The translations under genes were made by a program, and so were the position numbers. A stretch of DNA of 64,000 nucleotides, taken from positions 449,924-513,923 of the forward strand of contig NZ_BMML01000002.1 in the NCBI RefSeq assembly GCF_014645815.1. The letters are read 5' to 3'. Each line of letters begins with the position of its first letter. Position 1 is the stretch's first letter. The DNA is from Streptomyces fuscichromogenes (lineage in GTDB: Bacteria; Actinomycetota; Actinomycetes; Streptomycetales; Streptomycetaceae). Below the pieces are notes generated by a model. The model saw only the letters and a list, made by a program, of their open reading frames with translations. It searched no databases and was not told the DNA's origin. Shown one piece after another: positions 44,336 to 53,761 of this stretch.

Positions 44336-45325
44336 ATGGCCAAGAAGACTGCTGATGATGATCCGCTCGCCCCGGTGACGCTGGCCGTGGGCCAGGAGGA
44401 CCTGCTGCTCGACCGTGCCGTGCAGCAGGTGGTGGCCGCCGCACGGGCCGCCGACGCCGACACGGACGTACGGGACCTGAATCCCGACCAGTTGCAGCCC
44501 GGCACCCTCGCCGAGCTGACCAGCCCGTCGCTCTTCGCGGAGCGCAAGGTGGTGGTCGTACGCAACGCGCAGGACCTGTCCGCCGACACCGTCAAGGACG
44601 TGAAGGCGTACCTCGGGACGCCCGCCGAGGAGATCACCCTCGTGCTGCTGCACGCGGGCGGGGTCAAGGGCAAGGGGCTGCTGGACGCGGCGCGCAAGGC
44701 GGGGGCGCGGGAGGTCGCCTGCCCGAAGATGACCAAGCCGGCGGACCGGCTCGCCTTCGTGCGGAGCGAGTTCCGGGTGCTCGGGCGGTCCGCCACGCCC
44801 GAGGCCTGCCAGGCGCTCGTCGACGCCATCGGCAGCGATCTGCGCGAGCTCGCGTCGGCGGTGACCCAGCTCGCCGCGGACGTCGAGGGCACCATCGACG
44901 AGGCCGTCGTCGGGCGGTACTACACCGGGCGGGCCGAGGCGTCGAGCTTCACCGTGGCCGACCGGGCCGTGGAGGGCCGTACCGCGGAGGCGCTGGAGGC
45001 GCTGCGCTGGTCGCTGGCGACAGGCGTCGCCCCGGTGATGATCACGAGCGCGCTCGCACAGGGCGTACGGGCGATCGGCAAGCTGGCGGGGGCGCGGGGC
45101 GGGCGGCCCGCCGATCTCGCGCGGGAGCTCGGGATGCCGCCGTGGAAGATCGACCGGGTACGGCAGCAGATGCGCGGGTGGACGCCGGACGGGGTCGCGG
45201 TGGCGCTGCGGGCGGTCGCCGAGGCGGACGCGGGCGTGAAGGGCGGCGGGGACGACCCCGAGTACGCCCTGGAGAAGGCCGTGGTGACGATCGCGCTGGC
45301 GGCGCGGTCGCGAGGGCGGGGGTAA
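44336..45325 (+). CDS. holA: DNA polymerase III delta subunit
   Basis: Delta is the clamp-loader subunit that opens the beta sliding clamp. The 329-residue protein has the family pattern, with LAVGQEDLLLDRAVQQVV at the start, ELTSPSLFAERKVVVVRNAQDL, ITLVLLHAGGVKGKGLLDAARK, and EGRTAEALEALRWSL with helical C-terminal third. ATG 44336 (MAKKTADDDP) is preferred; a start at 44306 would add ten residues. GATGCT (44323-44328) could be a -10 box for a leaderless start. It follows comEC at a short distance, the usual arrangement, and faces rpsT across a shared terminator. Confidence 0.93.
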   Translation: MAKKTADDDPLAPVTLAVGQEDLLLDRAVQQVVAAARAADADTDVRDLNPDQLQPGTLAELTSPSLFAERKVVVVRNAQDLSADTVKDVKAYLGTPAEEITLVLLHAGGVKGKGLLDAARKAGAREVACPKMTKPADRLAFVRSEFRVLGRSATPEACQALVDAIGSDLRELASAVTQLAADVEGTIDEAVVGRYYTGRAEASSFTVADRAVEGRTAEALEALRWSLATGVAPVMITSALAQGVRAIGKLAGARGGRPADLARELGMPPWKIDRVRQQMRGWTPDGVAVALRAVAEADAGVKGGGDDPEYALEKAVVTIALAARSRGRG

Positions 45326-45383
45326 CGGGCGGCGGCGGGGAGCAGGGGCCGCCCGGCCGGGGAAGCGGGGGTGCCCGGGCATG

Positions 45384-45433
45384 CCGAGAGCCCCGGCGTC
45401 CGCCCTGGGGAAGGGAGGCGCCGGGGCTCTCGG
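45384..45433. terminator. Bidirectional terminator between holA and rpsT
   Basis: A perfect 15-bp stem (45384-45398 with 45419-45433) lies in the convergent spacer. It lacks a T-run but is the only strong hairpin between the two genes. Confidence 0.7.
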
Positions 45434-45550
45434 TTCAGGCTGTCGATCGACGCCCGCGTGGCGAACGCAGGCCGCGCGTCGATCCTGGGATGCCGGCCGG
45501 GGGCGGATGAGAGAGGGCCCGCCCGGGTCCTGCCGGCGTCAAATCAAGTG

Positions 45551-45817
45551 TCAGCCGTTGAGGGAAGCAACCTTGGAAGCAAGCGCCGACTTCTTGTTGG
45601 CGGCCTGGTTCTTGTGGATGACGCCCTTCGAGACGGCCTTGTCGAGCGCACGCGCGGCAGCGCGCTGCAGCTCGGTGGCCTTCTCGACGTCACCCGCGGC
45701 AGCGGCCTCACGGGCCTTGCGGACCGCGGTCTTCAGGGAGGACTTGACGGCCTTGTTGCGCAGCCGAGCCTTCTCGTTGGTCTTGATCCGCTTGATCTGG
45801 GACTTGATGTTCGCCAC
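45551..45817 (-). CDS. rpsT: 30S ribosomal protein S20
   Basis: S20 is a basic primary 16S rRNA-binding protein. The 88-residue product starts [21 protein letters not shown] and ends [15 protein letters not shown], typical of the family. The start has AAAAGG seven bases upstream on the minus strand. It is divergent from lepA with a 221-base spacer that should hold both promoters, including a run of lower-G+C bases near 45970-46030. Confidence 0.98.
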   Translation of the reverse strand: MANIKSQIKRIKTNEKARLRNKAVKSSLKTAVRKAREAAAAGDVEKATELQRAAARALDKAVSKGVIHKNQAANKKSALASKVASLNG

Positions 45818-46038
45818 GAAAGAGCCTTTTCAGGTTCTGGCGCGGGGCCGTGAAGGTCCCGTGCCGATGATTTCTTGAAGACGTGCCTCGCGCTGAGAGG
45901 GTATGAGACACAGCCGCCCACGTTACCAGCGAGCAGCACCACGGCCCAAACCGGTCTCCGGTCGCCCGCCATGGGACCATGGAGACTACGTATTGATCCG
46001 ACCCGAGGCATAAGGCGCCTCAAGAGACAGGACCCTGC

Positions 46039-47913
46039 GTGCCCGCGACCCCTAACAATGTGCCCGAGCCGAGCCGTACCGCCCCGGCTCTGATCCGCAA
46101 TTTCTGCATCATCGCGCACATCGACCACGGCAAGTCCACTCTCGCCGACCGGATGCTCCAGCTGACCGGTGTGGTCGAGCAGCGGCAGATGCGTGCTCAG
46201 TACCTCGACCGGATGGACATCGAGCGCGAGCGCGGCATCACGATCAAGTCCCAGGCGGTGCGTCTGCCCTGGGCCCCGACGGAGGGCCCGGACCAGGGCA
46301 GCACGCACATCCTCAACATGATCGACACCCCGGGGCACGTCGACTTCACGTACGAGGTCTCGCGGTCGCTGGCGGCCTGCGAGGGGACCGTGCTCCTCGT
46401 CGACGCCGCCCAGGGCATCGAGGCGCAGACCCTCGCCAACCTCTACCTGGCGATGGAGAACGAGCTCACGATCATCCCCGTGCTCAACAAGATCGACCTG
46501 CCGGCCGCGCAGCCGGAGAAGTTCGCCGAGGAACTGGCGAACCTGGTCGGCTGCGAGCCGGAGGACGTGCTGCGGGTCTCCGCCAAGACCGGCCTCGGTG
46601 TGGACGCCCTGCTGAACAAGGTCGTCAAGGAGATCCCGGCGCCGGTCGGCGTCGCCGACGCGCCCGCGCGTGCCATGATCTTCGACTCGGTCTACGACTC
46701 CTACCGCGGTGTCGTGACGTACGTCCGTGTCATCGACGGCCAGCTCAACAAGCGCGAGCGCATCAAGATGATGTCGACGGGCGCCACCCACGAACTGCTG
46801 GAGATCGGTACCAACTCGCCGGAGATGCTGTCCGCCGACGGACTCGGCGTCGGCGAGGTGGGTTACCTGATCACGGGTGTGAAGGACGTCCGGCAGTCCA
46901 AGGTCGGTGACACCGTCACCAGCCAGAACAAGGGCGCCACCGAGGCTCTCGGCGGTTACAAGGACCCGAAGCCGATGGTCTTCTCCGGTCTGTATCCGCT
47001 GGACGGCTCCGACTACCCCGAGCTGCGCGAGGCCCTCGACAAGCTCCAGCTCAACGACGCCGCGCTCGTCTACGAGCCGGAGACCTCCGCCGCGCTCGGC
47101 TTCGGTTTCCGGGTCGGTTTCCTCGGTCTGCTGCACCTGGACGTGATCCGGGAGCGGCTGGAGCGCGAGTTCGGGCTGGACCTCATCGCCACCGCGCCGA
47201 ACGTGGTCTACCGCGTGGTCATGGAGGACCGGACCGAGTTCACGGTCACCAACCCGAGCGAATTCCCCGAGGGGAAGATCAACGAGGTGTACGAGCCCGT
47301 CGTGCGGGCCACGATCCTCGCGCCGACGGAGTTCATCGGTTCGATCATGGAACTGTGCCAGACCCGGCGCGGCACCCTGCTCGGGATGGACTACCTGTCC
47401 GAGGACCGGGTGGAGATCCGCTACACGCTCCCCCTCGCGGAGATCGTCTTCGACTTCTTCGACCAACTGAAGTCGAAGACCCGCGGTTACGCCTCGCTGG
47501 ACTACGAGCCCACCGGCGAGCAGACCTCCAGCCTGGTCAAGGTCGACATCCTGCTGCACGGCGACAAGGTCGACGCGTTCTCGGCGATCACCCACAAGGA
47601 TGCGGCCTACGCGTACGGCGTACGGCTGGTCGCCAAGCTGCGCGAGCTGATCCCGCGGCAGGCCTTCGAGGTGCCCATCCAGGCCGCCATCGGCTCCCGG
47701 GTGATCGCCCGCGAGACCATCCGCGCGATCCGCAAGGACGTCCTCGCCAAGTGCTACGGCGGTGACATCTCGCGTAAGCGGAAGCTGCTGGAGAAGCAGA
47801 AGGAAGGCAAGAAGCGGATGAAGATGGTGGGTTCCGTGGAGGTTCCGCAGGAGGCCTTCATCGCGGTGCTCTCCAGCGATGACAGCGCGGGATCGGCCAA
47901 GAGCAAGAAGTAA
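46039..47913 (+). CDS. lepA: Elongation factor 4 (LepA) GTPase
   Basis: EF4/LepA is a ribosome-associated translational GTPase that affects initiation or back-translocation. The 624-residue protein has [13 protein letters not shown] (P-loop), [18 protein letters not shown], and NKIDLP guanine motifs in the first 190 residues, then EF-Tu-like domain 2, an EF-G III/V-like region and the LepA-specific C-terminal domain ([23 protein letters not shown]). GTG 46039 is chosen (AGACAGGA upstream), giving a short N-terminal extension of about 16 residues before the G domain. It is divergent from rpsT, as in many actinobacteria. Confidence 0.97.
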   Translation: MPATPNNVPEPSRTAPALIRNFCIIAHIDHGKSTLADRMLQLTGVVEQRQMRAQYLDRMDIERERGITIKSQAVRLPWAPTEGPDQGSTHILNMIDTPGHVDFTYEVSRSLAACEGTVLLVDAAQGIEAQTLANLYLAMENELTIIPVLNKIDLPAAQPEKFAEELANLVGCEPEDVLRVSAKTGLGVDALLNKVVKEIPAPVGVADAPARAMIFDSVYDSYRGVVTYVRVIDGQLNKRERIKMMSTGATHELLEIGTNSPEMLSADGLGVGEVGYLITGVKDVRQSKVGDTVTSQNKGATEALGGYKDPKPMVFSGLYPLDGSDYPELREALDKLQLNDAALVYEPETSAALGFGFRVGFLGLLHLDVIRERLEREFGLDLIATAPNVVYRVVMEDRTEFTVTNPSEFPEGKINEVYEPVVRATILAPTEFIGSIMELCQTRRGTLLGMDYLSEDRVEIRYTLPLAEIVFDFFDQLKSKTRGYASLDYEPTGEQTSSLVKVDILLHGDKVDAFSAITHKDAAYAYGVRLVAKLRELIPRQAFEVPIQAAIGSRVIARETIRAIRKDVLAKCYGGDISRKRKLLEKQKEGKKRMKMVGSVEVPQEAFIAVLSSDDSAGSAKSKK

Positions 47914-47955
47914 CCACGGGTAACAATCGGTTACTGCCGTAAATCGGCCGCAACG

Positions 47956-47987
47956 GGGGTCTGCCGTACGAAAGTGCGGCGGACCCC
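47956..47987 (+). terminator. Terminator after lepA
   Basis: GGGGTCTGCCG (47956-47966) pairs with CGGCGGACCCC (47977-47987) with one G-T wobble. Only a few pyrimidines follow. Confidence 0.6.
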
Positions 47988-48091
47988 TACGCGTGGGTAG
48001 CGTCGCTCTGCGTGTGTCATGCGGAGAAACAGACAGGCCGATGCCCCTTACGTACGGGCCGGTCGCGGCTTAGTCTGATCCCTGCTCGCTA

Positions 48092-48106
48092 GTTACTCGC
48101 GAGTTA
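48092..48106. promoter_or_regulatory. Candidate TetR/FadR-type operator upstream of the acyl-CoA synthetase gene
   Basis: The perfect 10-base palindrome ACTCGCGAGT (48095-48104) sits in the form GTTACTCGCGAGTTA, with an adjacent CTCGCTAG. It resembles the TTACT/AGTAA half-sites of actinobacterial TetR regulators of fatty-acid genes. It lies about 90 bases before the ligase start. Regulator unknown. Confidence 0.4.
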
Positions 48107-48195
48107 AACAACCAGAACGACCAGCGCGAACCCCACCGTGAGTAAATCCCAGCCGCACTGAGCCAGCCGCACTGTCGCGGGCCCCGGAGGATGTC

Positions 48196-50070
48196 GTGAC
48201 CGACACACAGACACTGATCGAGAACCGACCGCCGTCCGTGGCGGCCCTCTTCCTGGATCGCGTGGCGGCCACACCGGACGCCGAGGCCTACCGCTACCCG
48301 GTGCCCGCGGCCTCCGGTCAGGGTCCGGACGACTGGAGGTCGCTCAGCTGGGCGCAGGCGGCCGAGCGGGTCTACGCGATCGCGGCCGGCCTCATCGAAC
48401 TCGGCATCGAGCCCGAACAGCGGGTCGCCCTCGCCGCCTCCACCCGCGTCGAGTGGATCCTCGCCGACCTCGGCATCCTGTGCGCGGGAGCGGCCACCAC
48501 GACCGTCTACCCGCAGACCAACGCCGAGGAGTCGGCGTTCATCCTCTCCGACTCCGCGAGCCGGGTCCTGATCGCGGAGGACGCGGCGCAGGTCGCCAAG
48601 GCCGTCGAGAAGCGCGCCGAGCTGCCCGAGCTCACCCAGGTCGTCGTCATCGACCCGGCCGGCGTCGAGACCGGCGACTGGGTGATCACGCTCGCCGAAC
48701 TGGAGCAGCGCGGCGCCAAGCACCTGGAGAAGCACCCCGAGCTGATCAAGGAGCGGGTCGGCGCGATCACCAAGGACCAGCTCGCCACCCTCATCTACAC
48801 CTCCGGCACCACCGGCCGTCCCAAGGGCGTACGGCTGCCGCAGGACAACTGGTCGTACATGGCGAAGGCGATCGCCGCGACCGGGCTGATCAGCGCCGAG
48901 GACGTGCAGTACCTGTGGCTGCCGCTCGCCCACGTCTTCGGCAAGGTGCTCACCTCCGGGCAGATCGAGGTCGGCCACGTCACCGCCGTCGACGGCCGCG
49001 TCGACAAGATCATCGAAAATCTGCCGGTCGTGCAGCCGACGTACATGGCCGCCGTGCCGCGCATCTTCGAGAAGGTCTACAACGGCGTGGCCGCGAAGGC
49101 CCGCGCGGGCGGTGCCGCCAAGTACAAGATCTTCCAGTGGGCGGCGGAGGTCGCCCGCGAGTACGCCAAGGTCACCCAGGACAACTTCCGCCGCACCGGT
49201 GCCGCGACCGCGCCCTTCGGGCTCGCCGCCAAGCACAAGGTCGCCGACGGGCTCGTCTACTCCAAGCTGCGGGAGGCCTTCGGCGGGCGGCTGCGGGCCT
49301 GTGTCTCCGGGTCGGCCGCCCTGGCGCCCGAGATCGGCTACTTCTTCGCCGGCGCCGGCGTGCACATCCTGGAGGGCTACGGGCTCACCGAGTCCTCCGC
49401 CGCGTCCTTCGTGAACCCCGGCGAGGCCTACCGCACCGGTACGGTCGGCAAGCCGCTGCCCGGCTGCGAGGTGCGGATCGCCGACGACGGGGAGATCCTG
49501 CTGCGCGGCCCCGGCATCATGCAGGGCTACCACGGGCTGCCCGAGAAGACGGCGGAGGTCCTGGAGGCCGACGGGTGGTTCCACACTGGTGACATCGGCG
49601 AACTGTCTCCCGACGGCTATCTGCGGATCACCGACCGCAAGAAGGACCTCATCAAGACGTCCGGCGGCAAGTACATCGCGCCCGCCGAGGTCGAGGGACA
49701 GTTCAAGGCGGTCTGCCCCTACGTCTCCAACATCCTCGTGCACGGTGCCGACCGGAACTTCTGCACCGCCCTGATCGCCCTCGACGAGGCCGCGATCCTG
49801 GAATGGGCCAAGGAGAACGGCCTGGACGGCAAACCCTATGCCGACGTGGTGGCCGCGCCGGTGACCGTCGCGATGGTCGAGGCGTACGTCAAGCAGCTCA
49901 ACGAGGGCCTGCAGAAGTGGCAGACCATCAAGAAGTTCCGGCTGCTGCCCCGGGACCTGGACGTGGAGCACGGCGAGATCACGCCGAGTCTGAAGCTGAA
50001 GAGGCCGGTCGTGGAGCGGGAGTACAAGCACCTCATCGACGAGATGTACGCGGGGACGCGGGAGGCCTAG
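48196..50070 (+). CDS. Long-chain acyl-CoA synthetase (AMP-forming)
   Basis: The 624-residue protein belongs to the ANL adenylating family and activates long-chain fatty acids to acyl-CoA. Key motifs are the P-loop TSGTTGRPKG (about 203-212), the adenine-binding GYGLTESSA (about 395-403), and the hinge/catalytic DRKKDLIKTSGGKYIAP (about 480-496). Length matches FadD15-type enzymes. The GTG start has GGAGGATGTC. A palindrome of operator type is upstream. It is monocistronic, ending in a strong hairpin. Confidence 0.94.
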   Translation: MTDTQTLIENRPPSVAALFLDRVAATPDAEAYRYPVPAASGQGPDDWRSLSWAQAAERVYAIAAGLIELGIEPEQRVALAASTRVEWILADLGILCAGAATTTVYPQTNAEESAFILSDSASRVLIAEDAAQVAKAVEKRAELPELTQVVVIDPAGVETGDWVITLAELEQRGAKHLEKHPELIKERVGAITKDQLATLIYTSGTTGRPKGVRLPQDNWSYMAKAIAATGLISAEDVQYLWLPLAHVFGKVLTSGQIEVGHVTAVDGRVDKIIENLPVVQPTYMAAVPRIFEKVYNGVAAKARAGGAAKYKIFQWAAEVAREYAKVTQDNFRRTGAATAPFGLAAKHKVADGLVYSKLREAFGGRLRACVSGSAALAPEIGYFFAGAGVHILEGYGLTESSAASFVNPGEAYRTGTVGKPLPGCEVRIADDGEILLRGPGIMQGYHGLPEKTAEVLEADGWFHTGDIGELSPDGYLRITDRKKDLIKTSGGKYIAPAEVEGQFKAVCPYVSNILVHGADRNFCTALIALDEAAILEWAKENGLDGKPYADVVAAPVTVAMVEAYVKQLNEGLQKWQTIKKFRLLPRDLDVEHGEITPSLKLKRPVVEREYKHLIDEMYAGTREA

Positions 50071-50090
50071 AGGTTCGTCGTCGGGTGCGG

Positions 50091-50130
50091 GGCGTGGGGA
50101 GCTGGTCGAGCGGCTCCCCACGCCCTTTCG
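50091..50130 (+). terminator. Terminator after the acyl-CoA synthetase gene
   Basis: GGCGTGGGGAGC (50091-50102) pairs perfectly with GCTCCCCACGCC (50113-50124), followed by CTTTCG. Confidence 0.85.
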
Positions 50131-50385
50131 TCGGACCGCTCAGCTCTGCTCAGCTCCCCGGCTTCTTCTCTTAAGCGTTGCTACGACGAGGACCCGCCGA
50201 TCCCGGAAACGGCCTTCAGTGCCGTCGGGTTGTCCTGCGTGCCGTCGACCAGATGCTCGGAGTTGTTGCGTTTTCTGTCCGTCTTCGAGCACACGCGTAG
50301 CACTGTTCTCACCCATGGCTGCCCACTTCGGTAACTCGGTGCTTATGGGCGCAGTCAGTCTGTCACTCTGTCCGCAACGATCGGG
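50131..50385 (+). other. Intergenic region upstream of the phosphatase gene
   Basis: The rest of the 315-base gap holds the promoter of the next gene. I can identify no ORF of gene-like character, nor a clear -35/-10 pair. CGCTCAGCTCTGCTCAGCTC (50138-50157) is a short direct repeat of GCTCAGCTC. Confidence 0.4.
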
Positions 50386-52362
50386 ATGTATTCGTCCGAA
50401 CTGCCCGGGGAGCTGGACATGGGGGCCATACCCACGCAACGGGAGATCGTCTCCCGGGTCCGTGAGGCGCCTGCGCACGACGCGGCGCCCGCGCACGACA
50501 TAGCGGGCCCGAGTGCGCAGGGGCGCGCGACCCTGCCCGGAAGCCCCCTCGCGCCCGGTTCCGCCCGCGCCCTGGTGCGCGCCTCCTTCGAGGAGTGGAC
50601 CGACCGCGGACTCCTCTGCCCGGAGCAGCGGCGGGTCGCGGAGGACGCCATGGTCGTCGTCAGCGAACTCGTCACCAACGCCGTCGTGCGCGCCGGCACG
50701 GAGGTCGAGGTCGACTGGTGGCTGGAGGACGGGGAGGAGACGGCGTTCGTCGTCGAGGTCACCGACCACCATCCCTCCCGCGCGCCCCGCGACCACCCGG
50801 GCGAGACGCCGTACGAGACCCCGGAGTTCGGGCGCGGGCTGCGGCTGGTGGCCTCGCTCGCCGAGTCCTGGGGGGTGACGTACCGCACCGGCGCGAAGTC
50901 GGTGTGGGCGCGGCTGACCGGCCGCGGCGGCACGCTCCCCGACGAGCAGCAGCTGAAGGTCGCCGAGATCCTCGCGCCCGAGCCGCCCCCGCACGCGGCC
51001 GGCGGGGAGGGCGGGGGCTGCTCCCATCGCCCCGAGCGTGACCGGGACTGGCTCAACCGGGGCGCGCTGTCCTTCCTCGCCGAGGCCTCCGACCTGCTCG
51101 CCGGGCAGCTGGACGAGAACCTGGTGGCCGCGCTCACCGGCCAGCTGATCGTGCCGCGGCTCGCCGACTGGTGCGCTGTGTGGCTGGAGGACGAGGCCAC
51201 CGTCCGCGGGGGCGGCTGGGGCGATGCGGCGGGTGCGGGCGGCCCGCGGCTGGCCCGGGTCTGGCACGGCAGCGAGAACCGCATCGAGGAGCTGCGCCGA
51301 GCCCTGGAGAAGGACCCGCCGAGCGCGACGGGCGGCTTACGGTCCGGGCCCGAGCCGTATGCCTGGCCCGGCGCGGCGCTCGGTCCGCAGGGCGTCCTCG
51401 GGTCGGCGCTCGCCTACCGGCTGATCGCGGGCGGCCGTCCGCTCGGCACGCTCGTCATCGGCCGTTCGGGCCCGGACGGCTTCCCCGACGAGATCACCGG
51501 GCTGGTGGAGGACTTCGGCCGCCGGGTCGCCCTGGCCATCGGCGCGGCCCGCCAGTACGCCCGCCAGGCCACCATCAGCGCCGTGCTCCAGCGCGGGCTG
51601 CTGCCCGGCGCGGTCGCGGAGATCCCGGGTGTGCGCAGCGCGCTCGTCTACGAGCCCTGTGACAAGGGCGGTCCCAGTGGTGACTTCTACGACCTCTTCC
51701 CGGCCGGTGACGGCCGCTGGTGCTTCGCCGTCGGCGACGTCCAGGGCAAGGGCCCCGAGGCCGCCGTCGTGATCGGCCTCGCCCGGCCCTGGCTGCGGCT
51801 CCTCGCCCGCGAGGGGTACCGGGTGGCCGACGTCCTGGACCGGCTCAACCAGCTCCTCCTCGACGACGCCACCGAGGCCGCCGACGCCGCGGCCCGCGCC
51901 CTGGTCGCCGCCGGCGGCCGCACCCTGCCGCCCGGCGACGGCCCGCAGACCCGTTTCCTCTCCCTGCTGTTCGGCGAGCTCACGCCCCTGGACGGCGGTG
52001 GCATCCGCTGCACCCTCGCCTCCGCGGGGCACCCGCTGCCGCTGGTCCTCGGTCCCGACGGCGAGGTCCGCACCGCCGCCCGTCCGCAGACCCTCCTCGG
52101 GGTCGTCGAGGACGAGACGTACACCAGCGAGACGATCGAGCTCGCGCCCGGCGACAGCCTGCTGTGCGTGACCGACGGGGTCACCGAGCGCCGCTCCGGC
52201 AGCCGCCAGTTCGACGACGGCGACGGGCTCGCGCGGGCGTACGCCGGGTGTGCGGGGCTGAGCGCCGACCTGATCGCCGAACGCATCAGGCGGCTCGTCC
52301 ACGAGTTCGGCGGCGGCCAGCCGGAGGACGACCTGGCGCTGCTGGTGCTCCAGGCGGAGTGA
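50386..52362 (+). CDS. ATPase-GAF-PP2C (SpoIIE-type) serine phosphatase
   Basis: The 658-residue soluble signalling protein has an anti-sigma-factor-like HATPase domain at about 55-175 (N box ELVTNAVVRAG, later GRGLRLVASLAES), a GAF domain at about 220-390 and a PP2C/SpoIIE phosphatase at about 400-658 (SGDFYDLFP, GDVQGKGPEAA, ASAGHPLPLV, LCVTDGVTERR, EDDLALLVL). The metal-binding aspartates are intact. Proteins of this type dephosphorylate anti-anti-sigma factors and may also phosphorylate them through the ATPase domain. ATG 50386 gives an MYSSELPGELD extension; ATG 50419 (MGAIPTQRE) has GGGGAGC upstream and is equally plausible. Partners are not nearby. Confidence 0.9.
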   Translation: MYSSELPGELDMGAIPTQREIVSRVREAPAHDAAPAHDIAGPSAQGRATLPGSPLAPGSARALVRASFEEWTDRGLLCPEQRRVAEDAMVVVSELVTNAVVRAGTEVEVDWWLEDGEETAFVVEVTDHHPSRAPRDHPGETPYETPEFGRGLRLVASLAESWGVTYRTGAKSVWARLTGRGGTLPDEQQLKVAEILAPEPPPHAAGGEGGGCSHRPERDRDWLNRGALSFLAEASDLLAGQLDENLVAALTGQLIVPRLADWCAVWLEDEATVRGGGWGDAAGAGGPRLARVWHGSENRIEELRRALEKDPPSATGGLRSGPEPYAWPGAALGPQGVLGSALAYRLIAGGRPLGTLVIGRSGPDGFPDEITGLVEDFGRRVALAIGAARQYARQATISAVLQRGLLPGAVAEIPGVRSALVYEPCDKGGPSGDFYDLFPAGDGRWCFAVGDVQGKGPEAAVVIGLARPWLRLLAREGYRVADVLDRLNQLLLDDATEAADAAARALVAAGGRTLPPGDGPQTRFLSLLFGELTPLDGGGIRCTLASAGHPLPLVLGPDGEVRTAARPQTLLGVVEDETYTSETIELAPGDSLLCVTDGVTERRSGSRQFDDGDGLARAYAGCAGLSADLIAERIRRLVHEFGGGQPEDDLALLVLQAE

Positions 52363-52389
52363 CCGGACAGGTGGGGGACAGCGGTGCGG

Positions 52390-52395
52390 GACAAT
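52390..52395 (+). promoter_or_regulatory. -10 box for hemW, leaderless
   Basis: GACAAT ends seven bases before ATG 52403, supporting a leaderless transcript starting at that codon. Confidence 0.45.
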
Positions 52396-52402
52396 GGAGG
52401 AC

Positions 52403-53635
52403 ATGCCTTCCGCACTCCCCGACGGCGAGCCCGTTCCCGACGACGGCACGCTCCCCGCGTCCGCGCTCGCCGGTGCCGCCGCCCGCCCCCTCGGGTTCTA
52501 CCTGCACGTCCCCTACTGCGCGACCCGCTGCGGTTACTGCGACTTCAACACGTACACGGCGACCGAGCTGCGCGGCACCGGCGGTGTCCTCGCCTCCCGG
52601 GACAACTACGCGGACACGCTGATCGACGAGGTCAGGCTGGCGCGGAAGGTCCTGGGCGACGATCCGCGCGAGGTGCGGACCGTGTTCGTCGGGGGCGGTA
52701 CGCCGACGCTGCTGGCCGCCGCCGATCTCGTACGGATGCTGGGCGCGATCCGCGACGAGTTCGGGCTCGCGGCCGACGCGGAGGTCACGACGGAGGCGAA
52801 CCCGGAGTCCGTCGACCCGGCGTACCTGGCGGCGCTGCGCGAGGGCGGCTTCAACCGGATCTCCTTCGGCATGCAGAGCGCGAGGCAGCACGTGCTGCGG
52901 GTGCTCGACCGGACGCACACCCCCGGACGCCCCGAGGCGTGCGTCGCGGAGGCCCGCGCGGCCGGCTTCGAGCACGTGAACCTGGACCTGATCTACGGCA
53001 CCCCGGGCGAGTCCGACGACGACTGGCGGGCCTCGCTGGACGCGGCGATCGGGGCCGGGCCGGACCATGTGTCGGCGTACGCGCTGATCATCGAGGAGGG
53101 CACCCAGCTGGCCCGGCGGATCCGGCGGGGCGAGGTCCCGATGACCGACGACGACGTCCACGCCGACCGCTACCTGATCGCCGACTCGGTGCTGGCCGGG
53201 GCGGGCTTCGACTGGTACGAGGTGTCCAACTGGGCGACCTCGCAGGCGGGCCGCTGCCTGCACAACGAGCTGTACTGGCGGGGCGCCGACTGGTGGGGCG
53301 CCGGGCCGGGGGCGCACTCGCACGTGGGCGGGGTGCGCTGGTGGAACGTGAAGCATCCGGGGGCGTACGCGGCGGCGCTGGCGTCGGGGCGGTCGCCGGG
53401 GGCCGGGCGCGAGGTCCTGACGGACGAGGACCGGCGGGTGGAGCGGATCCTGCTGGAGCTGCGGCTGCGGGAGGGGGTGCCGCTCTCGCTCCTGCGGGAG
53501 GAGGGCCTGAAGGCTGCACGCCGGGCGCTCGCGGACGAGCTGCTGGAGAAAGGCCCTTACGAGGAGGGCCGGGCCGTGCTGACGCTGCGGGGGCGGTTGC
53601 TGGCGGACGCGGTGGTGCGGGACCTGGTGGACTGA
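52403..53635 (+). CDS. hemW: Radical SAM haem chaperone HemW
   Basis: HemW is a radical-SAM protein formerly annotated as oxygen-independent coproporphyrinogen oxidase but now viewed as a haem chaperone. The 410-residue protein has GFYLHVPYCATRCGYCDF, whose Cx3CxxCxF pattern (Phe instead of the fourth Cys of HemN) marks HemW, then VGGGTPTLL and EANPESVDPAYL. The C-terminal HemN domain has WWGAGPGAHSH. The ATG 52403 is preferred over 52394; both share the frame. It lies between lepA and hrcA as in most actinobacteria and converges on a DUF3097 gene. Confidence 0.94.
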   Translation: MPSALPDGEPVPDDGTLPASALAGAAARPLGFYLHVPYCATRCGYCDFNTYTATELRGTGGVLASRDNYADTLIDEVRLARKVLGDDPREVRTVFVGGGTPTLLAAADLVRMLGAIRDEFGLAADAEVTTEANPESVDPAYLAALREGGFNRISFGMQSARQHVLRVLDRTHTPGRPEACVAEARAAGFEHVNLDLIYGTPGESDDDWRASLDAAIGAGPDHVSAYALIIEEGTQLARRIRRGEVPMTDDDVHADRYLIADSVLAGAGFDWYEVSNWATSQAGRCLHNELYWRGADWWGAGPGAHSHVGGVRWWNVKHPGAYAAALASGRSPGAGREVLTDEDRRVERILLELRLREGVPLSLLREEGLKAARRALADELLEKGPYEEGRAVLTLRGRLLADAVVRDLVD

Positions 53636-53643
53636 AGGGTCAC

Positions 53644-53659
53644 CCCCGCGACAGCGGGG
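53644..53659. terminator. Short hairpin between hemW and DUF3097 gene
   Basis: CCCCGC (53644-53649) pairs with GCGGGG (53654-53659) around GACA. It is small and may be a weak convergent terminator. Confidence 0.3.
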
Positions 53660-53761
53660 AGCATGACGTGCTCGGCCGTGTGGACGAACTGATCGACGGA
53701 CCACCTCCGCGCGGGCGGAGAGCAGTGCACCGGTCCCGGAGGATCAACGGCTCGGCATCAT

